A stretch of 64,000 bases of DNA, taken from Hyphomicrobiales bacterium. Lineage in GTDB: Bacteria; Pseudomonadota; Alphaproteobacteria; Rhizobiales; Rhizobiaceae. The translations under genes and the position numbers were made by a program. The stretch covers positions 161,295 to 225,294 of the forward strand of contig QEVK01000015.1 of NCBI GenBank assembly GCA_003577315.1, read 5' to 3'. The notes below the pieces were generated by a model. The model ran no database searches, was not told the origin of the DNA, and worked only from the letters and a program-made list of their open reading frames with translations. Below are positions 45,398 to 54,794 of the stretch, piece after piece (the stretch's first letter is position 1; the number at the start of each line of letters is the position of its first letter).

Positions 45398-45482
45398 AAA
45401 TGCGCACGGGGGTGAATTTTTCACCTCTTCGCCCCATGGCCTGAACCATGGCGGGCATCCTCCGCCCGATCCGCTCTTTCGC

Positions 45483-45496
45483 TTGACGCCGATCAA
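45483..45496 (+). promoter_or_regulatory. FNR/FixK box for the rightward kinase-ATPase gene
   Basis: TTGACGCCGATCAA lies 75 bases before the rightward start at 45571 and 99 bases from the leftward box (centre to centre), so the divergent gap carries one site per direction. Confidence 0.68.
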
Positions 45497-45570
45497 TCGC
45501 GCCCGCCGCGCCGGCGGCTAGCCTGCAACGAGGAGAGGCCGGCCGCGTTGAGGCGGAGCCGAGCCCCGAC

Positions 45571-47139
45571 GTGATGCCTGAGGAAGCCTTGCCCGTGACC
45601 CTCGCCGACCAGACGGACGTCGTCGCCTTTCTCGCCGATCCGGCCTCCCATGCGCGGGGCGGGCCGGTCGAGACGATGACCACGCATATCTCGATGATCT
45701 TCCTCGCCGGCGACCGCGCCCTGAAGCTGAAGCGCGCGGTCAGCCTGCCCTATGCCGATTTTTCGACGCCGGAGCTGCGGCTCGCCGCCTGCCTGAAGGA
45801 GGTCGAGCTCAATTCCGCGACCGCGCCCGGCCTCTATCTCGGCGTGCGCCGCATCACGCGGCAGGCGGACGGGACGCTCGCCTTCGACGGCGACGGCGAG
45901 CTCGCCGACGCCGTGGTCGAGATGAAGCGCTTCGACCAGTCGGCCCTGTTCGACAGGATGGCGCAGGAGGGCGCGCTGACGCCGGCCCTGATGACGCGGA
46001 CGGCGCGCACGATCGCGCGCTTCCACCGCGCCGCGCCGGTGGCGCATGGGCAAGGCGGAGCACAGGTGATGCGGGCCGTGCTCGACATCAACAGGGCCGG
46101 TCTCGCCGCCGGCCTCCCCTTCGCGCAAGACGAGGTCGAGCGGCTGGACGCGGCGTTGCGCGCGGCCCTTGCCCGCCATGCGGAGGCGCTCGACCGGCGC
46201 GAGGCCGCCGGCAAGGTGCGGCGCTGCCATGGCGACCTCCACCTGCGCAACATCTGCCTGCTCGACGGCGAGCCGCGCCTGTTCGACTGCATCGAGTTCA
46301 ACGACCGCATCGCCACCGTCGACGTGCTCTACGACCTTTCCTTCCTGCTGATGGATCTGTGGCATCGCGGCCTGGCCAGCCTCGCCAACCTGGCGATGAA
46401 CCGCTATCTCGACGAGGCCGACGACGAGGACGGCTTTGCGCTCCTGCCCTTCTTCATGGCGGTCCGCGCCACGGTGCGCGCGCATGTGGCCGCCACGCAG
46501 GCCGGGGAGGGCGGGGCGGCCGGCGGCCGGCTCGCCGCCGAGGCCCGCGCCTATTTCGACCTTGCCCGCGACCTGCTGCGCGAGCGTCCGGCCCGGCTCG
46601 TCGCCATCGGCGGGTTGAGCGGCTCGGGCAAGACCACGGTCGCCGAGGCGCTCGCCGCGCATGTCGGCGCGCCGCCCGGCGCGCGCGTGGTGGAAAGCGA
46701 CCGCGTCCGCAAGGCCATGCACGGCGTGCCGGCCGAGACGCGCCTGCCCGACAAGGCCTATCGCCCGCAGGTATCGCAGCGCGTCTATCGCGAGATGGCG
46801 TGGCGGGCCGGCCTCGTCCTCGCCGAGGGCGGCGCGGTGGTCGCCGACGCCGTCTTCGATCGGCCGGACGAGCGCGCGCGCATCGAGCGGGTCGCGACCG
46901 AACGCGGCCTGCCTTTCCTCGGCATCTGGCTCGACGCCGCGCCCGACGTGTTGTGGCAGCGCGTCGACCGGCGCGTCGCCATGGACGACGGGGGGCCGTC
47001 GGACGCCACCGTCGACATCCTGTCGCGGCAGCTCGAACGCGATGCCGGCGCGATAGGCTGGCGGCGGCTCGATGCCGCGCGCAACCCGCAAGGGATCGTC
47101 GCCGACATCCTCGCCATGCTGCCGCCCGACGCCGGATAG
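45571..47139 (+). CDS. Aminoglycoside-phosphotransferase-like/AAA ATPase fusion
   Basis: Two-domain protein of 522 residues. The N-terminal domain (about 1-330) has a kinase-like fold with DRALKLKRAVSLPY, the catalytic loop CHGDLHLRNICLL and metal site FDCIEFND; the C-terminal domain (about 345-515) is a P-loop kinase with Walker A GGLSGSGKTTVAEAL and Asp/Arg motifs in ADAVFDRPDERARIE. The family is widespread but uncharacterised. Start GTG at 45571 or ATG at 45574. An FNR-type box upstream places it in the low-oxygen regulon, as similar genes are in other proteobacterial stress clusters. Confidence 0.87.
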   Translation: MMPEEALPVTLADQTDVVAFLADPASHARGGPVETMTTHISMIFLAGDRALKLKRAVSLPYADFSTPELRLAACLKEVELNSATAPGLYLGVRRITRQADGTLAFDGDGELADAVVEMKRFDQSALFDRMAQEGALTPALMTRTARTIARFHRAAPVAHGQGGAQVMRAVLDINRAGLAAGLPFAQDEVERLDAALRAALARHAEALDRREAAGKVRRCHGDLHLRNICLLDGEPRLFDCIEFNDRIATVDVLYDLSFLLMDLWHRGLASLANLAMNRYLDEADDEDGFALLPFFMAVRATVRAHVAATQAGEGGAAGGRLAAEARAYFDLARDLLRERPARLVAIGGLSGSGKTTVAEALAAHVGAPPGARVVESDRVRKAMHGVPAETRLPDKAYRPQVSQRVYREMAWRAGLVLAEGGAVVADAVFDRPDERARIERVATERGLPFLGIWLDAAPDVLWQRVDRRVAMDDGGPSDATVDILSRQLERDAGAIGWRRLDAARNPQGIVADILAMLPPDAG

Positions 47140-47179
47140 ATCGCCCCGCACCTGCGCCTTCGGGACCGACGCGAACGTT

Positions 47180-47193
47180 TTTGACGCGCGTCA
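47180..47193 (+). promoter_or_regulatory. FNR/FixK box upstream of the flavoprotein gene
   Basis: TTGACGCGCGTCAA, a perfect palindrome, lies 82 bases before the flavoprotein start codon and 40 bases after the previous gene. It marks an independent low-oxygen promoter for the flavoprotein and tetraheme cytochrome genes. Confidence 0.75.
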
Positions 47194-47275
47194 AAGCGTC
47201 GTGGCCCGATCTGCCGGCTGAATGGGGAAGGCGATATTCCAGCCTATCTCGAAACGATCAGCGAGGAGAGCAGTC

Positions 47276-48844
47276 ATGTCTGGGAGGAAGGACGTGAGCC
47301 GGCGCGGATTCATCAGGGCGGCCGCGGGCGGCGCCGGCGTTGCCGCGCTCGGCGGGCTGGCCGCCGCCCCGAAGGCGGCCGCCAACGGCGAGACGGCATG
47401 GGACAGGGAGTGCGACGTCGTCGTCGTCGGCTATGGCGGCGCCGGCGCGACCGCCGCGATCACCGCCCATGACGCGGGCGCGCGCGTCGTCATCCTGGAG
47501 AAGGGCGGCGAGGGCGGCGGCTCCACCTATTATTCGGGCGGCTTCTTCGTCAGCCCCCGCGACGTTGCGGGCGCGGTCGACTACCTCATGGACTGCGCCA
47601 GGGCCGGCGACGGGCACCATTTCGACATCGACAGGGACGACCTGACCGCCTGGGCGGAGGAAGCGGTGCAGAACGAGCCGTGGTTCAGGAGCCTCGGCGG
47701 CGACCCGTTCGTGTCGCTCCGGGGCTGGTACGCGGACGCGCCGGGCGCGGATTCCTACGTGACCTGGCAGCCGAGGGAGAACCCGACCGGCGTCGGGCTG
47801 TGGCAGGTGCTGTCCAGGGCGGTGGAGGAGCGCGGCATCGAGGTCGTCTACAACGCGCCGGGCGAGCGGCTGGTCACGCGCGAGGCCGCGGACGACGGCT
47901 CGCCGGTGGAGGTGCTGGGCATCGTCGCCGCCGGCGCGGACGGTCCGGTGGCGATCAGGGCCGACAGGGCGGTGGTGCTGACCTGCGGCGGCTTCGACTA
48001 CAACGAGACGCTGAAGCAGAGCTACCTGCGCTCCTATCCCCATTACTCGACCGGCCATCCCGGCAATACCGGCGACGCCATCGCGCTCGCCGCCCGGGCG
48101 GGCGCGGCGCTGTGGCGGCTGACGGGCACGTCGGCCAATCTGTGCCACAAGCTGCCCGACGTGCCGGTGGCCTTCCCGTCGCAGCTCCAGCTCAACGCCA
48201 TGTCCCTGTCGGTCGTGCTGGTGAACCGGCAGGGCCGGCGGTTCGTCAACGAGGCGCTGAACTACGACGCCGTGGCCAAGAGCCTCGACAATTTCGACGC
48301 CGTCGGGCGCGCGTTCCAGAACAATCCGTGCTGGTGCGTCTTCGACGAGAAGACGCGCGTCAAGGCGCCCGCCGGCCTGCCGGTGCCGATCGGCAATCCC
48401 GTCTACCAGTGGAGCGCCGACAACAGCGCCGAGATCGAGAAGGGCTGGATCGTCAGGGCCGACACGGTGGCGGAGCTGGCCGGCAGGATGGAGATCGAGC
48501 CGGCGGTGCTGGAGGCGACGATCTCCACCTACAACGAACACTGCGCCCGGGGCAGCGATCCCGATTTCGGCCGCGCGCTCGGGCTGATCCCGCTCGACGA
48601 GCCGCCCTATTACGCGCTCAAGGGCTATCCCGGCCTGTGGGCGACGGGCGGCGGACCGCGCATCGACCGGCAGGCGCAGGTGCTCGACGTCGCCGGGCGG
48701 GCGGTGCCGCGGCTCTATGTGGCCGGCAGCGCCTCCTCCTTCTGCTTCTCCCACCTCTATCCGCTGAGCGGCACGGCGATCGGCGACTGCTTCGCCATGG
48801 GCCGCATCGCCGGCAGGAACGCCAGCGCCCAGGAGGGCTGGTGA
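47276..48844 (+). CDS. Tat-exported FAD flavoprotein, fumarate-reductase/KstD-like
   Basis: Periplasmic flavoenzyme of 522 residues. A Tat signal (SRRGFIRAAAGGAGVAALGGL) ends near residue 36; the FAD motif is DVVVVGYGGAGATAA at about 47-61, with ILEKGGEGGGSTYYSGG following and HPGNTGDAIALAARAGAALW mid-protein. The C-terminal part keeps GSDPDFGRALG with a conserved Arg, but the usual H-x-TxGG block of fumarate reductases reads YPGLWATGGGPRID, lacking that His. It may therefore reduce a substrate other than fumarate, such as another enoate. Start ATG at 47276 after GCGAGGAGAGCAGTC. Electrons probably come from the tetraheme cytochrome encoded next. Confidence 0.86.
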   Translation: MSGRKDVSRRGFIRAAAGGAGVAALGGLAAAPKAAANGETAWDRECDVVVVGYGGAGATAAITAHDAGARVVILEKGGEGGGSTYYSGGFFVSPRDVAGAVDYLMDCARAGDGHHFDIDRDDLTAWAEEAVQNEPWFRSLGGDPFVSLRGWYADAPGADSYVTWQPRENPTGVGLWQVLSRAVEERGIEVVYNAPGERLVTREAADDGSPVEVLGIVAAGADGPVAIRADRAVVLTCGGFDYNETLKQSYLRSYPHYSTGHPGNTGDAIALAARAGAALWRLTGTSANLCHKLPDVPVAFPSQLQLNAMSLSVVLVNRQGRRFVNEALNYDAVAKSLDNFDAVGRAFQNNPCWCVFDEKTRVKAPAGLPVPIGNPVYQWSADNSAEIEKGWIVRADTVAELAGRMEIEPAVLEATISTYNEHCARGSDPDFGRALGLIPLDEPPYYALKGYPGLWATGGGPRIDRQAQVLDVAGRAVPRLYVAGSASSFCFSHLYPLSGTAIGDCFAMGRIAGRNASAQEGW

Positions 48845-48848
48845 TCCC

Positions 48849-49325
48849 GTGCCGGCGGAGCCGGCCGGGCGGGAGGAGCGGGCGCGACGGGCGGGAAAGG
48901 TCGCGGCCGTCGCGGCGGCGGTGCTGCTGAGCCTGTCGGCGGGGCTGACGCTGCTCGTGCATCCGGCGGCGCAAGGCGGGGCCGAAGGGGCCGCCTTCGC
49001 GCCGGCGATGCCTGCCGTCCTGTCCGCGGCCGTCCTGTCCCCGGCCATGGCCCAGACGCCGGCCTTCATGCAGCGGCACGCGCCGTCCGGCGTCGGCTGC
49101 CCGGCCTGCCACGGCGCCGACTTCGCCGCCGCGGTGCCCGATGCGGCCTGCCTCGGCTGCCATGGCAGCCACGAGGAGCTGGCGGCGCTGACGCGGCACG
49201 TGACGCCCAACCCGCACGCCGCGCACCATGTCGGCGCGGTGCGGTGCAGCCAGTGCCACAACGAGCATCGGCCCTCGGTGCTGTTTTGCAACCAGTGCCA
49301 CGTCTTCGAGATGGACGTGCCGTGA
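48849..49325 (+). CDS. Tetraheme c-type cytochrome, Fcc3 heme-domain-like
   Basis: Protein of 158 residues with four CxxCH motifs: CPACH (84), CLGCH (101), CSQCH (133) and CNQCH (147). The spacing and the NPHAAHHVG and CHVFEMDVP segments follow the N-terminal tetraheme domain of Shewanella flavocytochrome c3, which there is fused to the flavin domain. Here it is a separate gene 4 bases after the flavoprotein. The N-terminus has two hydrophobic stretches (about 17-40 and 50-69, the second ending in AMA-Q), so it may be anchored or have a long signal. Start GTG at 48849. Confidence 0.85.
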   Translation: MPAEPAGREERARRAGKVAAVAAAVLLSLSAGLTLLVHPAAQGGAEGAAFAPAMPAVLSAAVLSPAMAQTPAFMQRHAPSGVGCPACHGADFAAAVPDAACLGCHGSHEELAALTRHVTPNPHAAHHVGAVRCSQCHNEHRPSVLFCNQCHVFEMDVP

Positions 49326-49346
49326 GGGCCGCGCCGCGGAAGGCCG

Positions 49347-49814
49347 TCAGCCGAGGCGCGACGGCATGATATCGAGCGCCGCGAGCGCCTCGCGCAGCTC
49401 CCGCGCCGGCAGCTTCGTCAGGTCCTTGGGCACTTCCTTGACGACAGCGGCGCGGAGCGCGGAGGGAAGCTTGCGGCGCAGCGTGCCGAGCATGCGCGGC
49501 TCGGCCACGATGGCCAGCCGCTCGAACTCGCTGGCGGCATGGCGCCGCTCCAGCTCCTCCAGCAGCGTGCCGGCGAACTCGGCCTCCTGCTCCTGGACCG
49601 GGTCGGAGCGATACTCCATGGCCGAGCGCCGCGCGCCTTCCGAGGCGAAACCGCGCCCCGGCTTGTCGGCCATGATCTCGCGCAACTGCTTGTGATCGAT
49701 CTCGTAGACGAGGTCGTCCGGCCGGTCCTCGGCCGCCGCATCCATGCCGAGATCGCGGACGATGCGCGCCCGCGACCCGTCGGCCACCAGAACCCAGCTC
49801 GTCTTCGCTTTCAT
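49347..49814 (-). CDS. Host attachment family protein
   Basis: Protein of 155 residues of the 'Host_attach' family (eRF1-related fold) known from rhizobia and agrobacteria. It opens KTSWVLVADGSRARIVRDLG and contains EFERLAIVAEPRMLGTLRRKL and VVKEVPKDLTKLPARELREAL. The family was named for attachment to plant cells but the molecular function is not clear. The ATG at 49814 follows GGCAGGAGGACGAAAGC. An FNR-type box 162 bases upstream suggests it is also oxygen-regulated. Confidence 0.88.
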   Translation of the reverse strand: MKAKTSWVLVADGSRARIVRDLGMDAAAEDRPDDLVYEIDHKQLREIMADKPGRGFASEGARRSAMEYRSDPVQEQEAEFAGTLLEELERRHAASEFERLAIVAEPRMLGTLRRKLPSALRAAVVKEVPKDLTKLPARELREALAALDIMPSRLG

Positions 49815-50252
49815 GCTTTCGTCCTCCTGCCGCCCGCCGCCCTTGCGCAAACCGTCACGGGTGGAGAATGTTCCGCCTCGCAAAGCCGCGCCCGAGGCCG
49901 GTTCGCATCGCGGCGCTCCGTCTTGCCCGCCGTCAGGCCCGGTCGAGACTGTGGAGCCGCCGCGCAGGCGCGGCATTGATCGGCGTCAACCCGCGGCCGG
50001 CGCCCCGGCCTCGCGGCGGGAGCGCGGTTTGCCAGGCGGTCGCATTGATTTTCGTCTTGCTTTCGATTTTCGCGTAATTGCCTGTGGATTGGCGGGTGCG
50101 AAATTTCACGAAAGTAAAACAAAACTGTTGTGGAACCGTCATGCAGGGCCGATACTCCCCACTGCGGAACCGGATCGCGGCGGCGCAGGGGCATGTGCCC
50201 GGGCGCGACGCCGAGGGCCGGCTCTTTCGCCAACTAATTACGGGAGCGTAAC
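49815..50252. promoter_or_regulatory. Divergent regulatory region with an FNR box and TTTCG repeats
   Basis: This 438-base gap has no gene. TTGATCGGCGTCAA at 49976-49989 is an FNR/FixK-type site nearer the leftward host-attachment gene. Closer to ugpB are five TTTCG-like half-sites: 50049-50054, 50061-50065 and 50067-50072 on the plus strand, and 50099-50103 and 50109-50113 on the minus strand, the last two 10 bases apart. DeoR/GlpR-type repressors of glycerol-phosphate genes bind such repeats, so a GlpR-like operator is possible. Confidence 0.55.
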
Positions 50253-51563
50253 ATGAAGACCCAGGGCTTCGCGGCCGGCCTCGCCGCAACGTTTACCATC
50301 TTGTCGACTTCCGCCGCGTTCGCCGTCACCGAGATTTCCTGGTGGCATGCGATGACCGGCGCCAACAACGAAGTCGTCGAGACCCTTTCCAGAGAGTTCA
50401 ACGAAAGCCAGAGCGACTACAAGGTCACGCCCGTATTCAAGGGCACCTATCCCGAGACGCTGAATGCCGGCATCGCCGCGTTCCGGGCGAGCCAGGCCCC
50501 GCACATCATCCAGGTGTTCGACGTGGGCACCGGCGTGATGATGGCCGCGGAAGGCGCGGTGAAGCCGGTGGCCGAGGTGCTTTCGATGGGCGGCGCCGAA
50601 TTCGACAAGAGCCAGTACCTGCCGGGCATCGTCGCCTACTATTCGAAGCCGGACGGCACCATGCTGTCCTTCCCCTACAATTCCTCCTCGCCGATCCTCT
50701 ACTACAACAAGGACGCCTTCGAGAAAGCCGGCCTCGATGCCGGGAACCCGCCCAAGACCTGGCCCGAGGTTTTCGAGGCCGCGAAGAAGATCAAGCAGAG
50801 CGGCGCGGCCCAGTGCGGCCTCACCTCGACCTGGCTGACCTGGATCGGCCTCGAGAACTTCACGGCCTGGAACAACCTCCAGTACGGCACGCATGAAAAC
50901 GGCCTCGCGTCGACCGACGTCGAACTGACGTTCAACACCGAGCCGTTCGTCCGCCACTTCCAGAACCTGGCCGATCTCGCCAAGGACGACACGTTCCGGT
51001 ACGGCGGGCGCACGTCCGAGGCCAAGCAGCTCTTCCTGTCGGGCGAGTGCGCGATCATGACGGAATCGTCCGGCGGCCTGGGCGACGTGATCAAGTCGGG
51101 CCTCAACTACGGCCTCGGCCAGCTGCCCTATTACGACGACCTCGAAGGCGCGCCGCAGAACACGATCCCCGGCGGCGCCAGCCTGTGGGTCTTCGCGGGC
51201 AAGTCCGACGACGAGTACAAGGCCGTCGCGGCCTTCTTCGAATTCCTGTCGCAGACGAATATCCAGCAGCGCCTCCACGAGGTTTCCGGCTACCTGCCGG
51301 TGACGCTCGCCGCCTACGAGGCGACCAAGGCATCCGGGTTCTACGACGAGAATCCCGGCCGTGAGATCCCGATCCGCCAGATGATGGGCAAGGAGCCGAC
51401 GGCCAATTCCAAGGGCGTGCGTCTCGTCAACCTGCCGCAGGTCCGCGACATCCAGAACGAAGAGTTCGAAAAGATGCTGGCCGGCGACCAGACCGCGCAG
51501 CAGGCGCTCGACAACGCGGTGGCGCGCGGCAACGCCGCCATCCAGCAGGCGATCGGCAACTAG
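50253..51563 (+). CDS. ugpB: sn-Glycerol-3-phosphate ABC transporter binding protein
   Basis: Periplasmic solute-binding protein, 436 residues, of the UgpB family. A Sec signal covers about 1-24 ([16 protein letters not shown]). Typical UgpB stretches are [16 protein letters not shown] opening ([15 protein letters not shown]), [20 protein letters not shown], and [22 protein letters not shown]. It would capture glycerol-3-phosphate or glycerophosphodiesters for UgpAEC. The ATG at 50253 follows GGGAGCGTAAC. Confidence 0.92.
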   Translation: MKTQGFAAGLAATFTILSTSAAFAVTEISWWHAMTGANNEVVETLSREFNESQSDYKVTPVFKGTYPETLNAGIAAFRASQAPHIIQVFDVGTGVMMAAEGAVKPVAEVLSMGGAEFDKSQYLPGIVAYYSKPDGTMLSFPYNSSSPILYYNKDAFEKAGLDAGNPPKTWPEVFEAAKKIKQSGAAQCGLTSTWLTWIGLENFTAWNNLQYGTHENGLASTDVELTFNTEPFVRHFQNLADLAKDDTFRYGGRTSEAKQLFLSGECAIMTESSGGLGDVIKSGLNYGLGQLPYYDDLEGAPQNTIPGGASLWVFAGKSDDEYKAVAAFFEFLSQTNIQQRLHEVSGYLPVTLAAYEATKASGFYDENPGREIPIRQMMGKEPTANSKGVRLVNLPQVRDIQNEEFEKMLAGDQTAQQALDNAVARGNAAIQQAIGN

Positions 51564-51582
51564 GAGGCTGCCCGCCCCCAAA

Positions 51583-51613
51583 CGACCATCCGCGCGCGGA
51601 GCGCGGATGGTCG
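51583..51613 (+). terminator. Hairpin between ugpB and ugpA
   Basis: A perfect 13-pair stem (CGACCATCCGCGC at 51583-51595 with 51601-51613) closes on GCGGA. It lacks a T-tract, so it more likely protects the ugpB mRNA end and reduces read-through into ugpA, giving more binding protein than permease. Confidence 0.65.
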
Positions 51614-51634
51614 CAGCCATGTCGAGGAGGCCAC

Positions 51635-52519
51635 TTGTCCCCGCGCGTCGTCTTCCCCAACAAACTGCTGCCCTATCTCCTGCTGGCGCCCCAGGTCGCC
51701 ATCACGCTCGTCTTCTTCTACTGGCCGGCAAGCCAGGCGCTCTACCAGTCGGTGCTGCGCGAGGACCCGTTCGGGCTCAACAGCGCTTTCGTCGGCCTGG
51801 CGAACTTCCGCCGGGTGCTGAGCCAGCCGAGCTATATCGACAGCGTCCAGACCACGGCGATCTTCTCCGTCGCCACCGCGCTCCTTGCGATGGTGGTGGC
51901 GCTGCTGCTCGCGGTGATGGTCGACAAGATCATCAAGGGACGCGGCTTCTACCGCACGCTGATGATCTGGCCCTACGCGGTCGCCCCGGCGATCGCGGGC
52001 ATGCTGTGGCTGTTCATGTTCAACCCGACGATGGGCACCTTCGCCTACATGCTGCGTTCGGCCGGCTATTCGTGGGACCCGCTGCTCAACGGCCCGCAGG
52101 CCATGACGCTGGTCATCGCGGCGGCCGCATGGAAGCAGATCAGCTACAACTTCCTGTTCTTCGTGGCCGGGTTGCAGGCGATCCCGAAGACGCTGATCGA
52201 AGCGGCCGCCATCGACGGCGCGGGGGAGACCAAGCGGTTCTGGACGATCATCTTCCCGCTGCTTGCGCCGACGACGTTCTTCCTGCTCGTCATCAACACG
52301 ACCTATGCCTTCTTCGACACGTTCGGCATCATCCACGCCGTGACGGGCGGCGGGCCGGGCAAGGCCACCGAGACGCTCGTCTACAAGGTCTACAACGACG
52401 GCTTCGTGAACCTGAATTTCGGCGATTCAGCCGCGCAGTCCGTGATCCTGATGGTCATCGTGATCGCGCTGACCGCCTTCCAGTTCCGCTACGTGGAGAG
52501 GAAGGTGCATTATGGCTGA
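51635..52519 (+). CDS. ugpA: Glycerol-3-phosphate ABC transporter permease UgpA
   Basis: Inner-membrane permease, 294 residues with six hydrophobic helices. The EAA-type loop [22 protein letters not shown] and [26 protein letters not shown] match UgpA. The start is the TTG at 51635, preceded by GAGGAGGCCAC; the protein begins [20 protein letters not shown]. It overlaps ugpE by 8 bases. Confidence 0.92.
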   Translation: MSPRVVFPNKLLPYLLLAPQVAITLVFFYWPASQALYQSVLREDPFGLNSAFVGLANFRRVLSQPSYIDSVQTTAIFSVATALLAMVVALLLAVMVDKIIKGRGFYRTLMIWPYAVAPAIAGMLWLFMFNPTMGTFAYMLRSAGYSWDPLLNGPQAMTLVIAAAAWKQISYNFLFFVAGLQAIPKTLIEAAAIDGAGETKRFWTIIFPLLAPTTFFLLVINTTYAFFDTFGIIHAVTGGGPGKATETLVYKVYNDGFVNLNFGDSAAQSVILMVIVIALTAFQFRYVERKVHYG

Positions 52520-53423
52520 GGTCGCCAGGGGCGCATCGATGGCGGCCGCGCTGGGACGGCGCGAGGAGGGCGGCATGCTGGGGGTCAGCCGCGCCTCGCG
52601 CTATACGGCGCATGCCATCCTCATCGTCGGCATCCTGATCGTCGCCTTCCCGATCTACTACACCTTCGTCGCCTCGACCCACTCCCTGCAGACGATCCTG
52701 CGCCCGCCACTGCCGCTCGTTCCGGGCGGGCGGTTCTGGGAGAACTACACGACCGCGCTGTTTGGCGGCATCGGCCGGATCGGCGGCGTCGACGTCGGCA
52801 CGCTGCTGTTCAACACCACCGTGGTGGCGCTGGCCATCGCCGTCGGCAAGATCGTCATCTCGATCCTGTCGGCCTTCGCGATCGTGTTCTTCCGGTTTCC
52901 GTTCCGCATGTTCTTCTTCTGGATGATCTTCGTGACGCTGATGCTGCCGGTCGAGGTGCGCATCCTGCCGACCTACAAGGTGATGGTCGATCTCGGCCTG
53001 ATCGACACCTATACCGGCCTGACGCTGCCGCTGATGGCGTCGGCGACGGCGACGCTGCTTTTCCGGCAGTTCTTCCTGACGATTCCGGGCGAGCTGGTCG
53101 AGGCCGCGCGCGTGGACGGGGCAGGGCCGTGGCGGTTCTTCAAGGATATCCTTTTGCCGCTGTCGAAGACCAACATCGCGGCGCTGTTCGTCATCCTCTT
53201 CATCTATGGCTGGACCCAGTATCTGTGGCCGCTGCTCGTCACCAACCGCAACGACATGAACACCATCGTCATCGCGCTCAGGAAGATGATTTCCTTCGCC
53301 GATGCGGACACGCAGTGGCACCTCGTCATGGTGACGTGCGTGCTCGCCATCCTGCCGCCGATCCTGGTGGTGGTGCTGATGCAGCGCTGGTTCGTGAAGG
53401 GCCTGGTCGAAACCGAGAAGTGA
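52512..53423 (+). CDS. ugpE: Glycerol-3-phosphate ABC transporter permease UgpE
   Basis: Second permease, 303 residues. EAA loop [22 protein letters not shown] and the [23 protein letters not shown] block identify the UgpE/MalG type; [20 protein letters not shown] is typical of UgpE. The first about 25 residues before the first helix are longer than in E. coli. It ends 13 bases before ugpC. Confidence 0.92.
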   Translation: MAEVARGASMAAALGRREEGGMLGVSRASRYTAHAILIVGILIVAFPIYYTFVASTHSLQTILRPPLPLVPGGRFWENYTTALFGGIGRIGGVDVGTLLFNTTVVALAIAVGKIVISILSAFAIVFFRFPFRMFFFWMIFVTLMLPVEVRILPTYKVMVDLGLIDTYTGLTLPLMASATATLLFRQFFLTIPGELVEAARVDGAGPWRFFKDILLPLSKTNIAALFVILFIYGWTQYLWPLLVTNRNDMNTIVIALRKMISFADADTQWHLVMVTCVLAILPPILVVVLMQRWFVKGLVETEK

Positions 53424-53436
53424 GAAGCGCACGCCC

Positions 53437-54525
<1,089 letters not shown>

Positions 54526-54794
54526 GGCGGGCCGGCGAGCGGCGCCCGGCGAGGACGTCGTCGCGTGCCTCGCGGGCAGCGGCAGCCATCGGCGCCGTGG
54601 CGTGCCGGAACGCTCTCGGATCGACCCGGAGGAGCGCCCAAGCCGGTTTTCCCGATCCGGCTGGTGCGGGCGGGCTTCTTTGATCTTTTCACGCATTCAT
54701 GTACTTTGTCAGCATAGCTGTCGGCGGCGCCTCGCTGGCATCCTCCTTCGCATTTCGGAGACAGACGCATCAGCCTCACAAGAAGGAACCTGTC

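Noticed and set aside
54526..54794. Possible terminator or small gene after ugpC
   Set aside because: Only a six-base stem (AGCCGG/CCGGCT) without a clear T-tract and no credible small frame; left unannotated.
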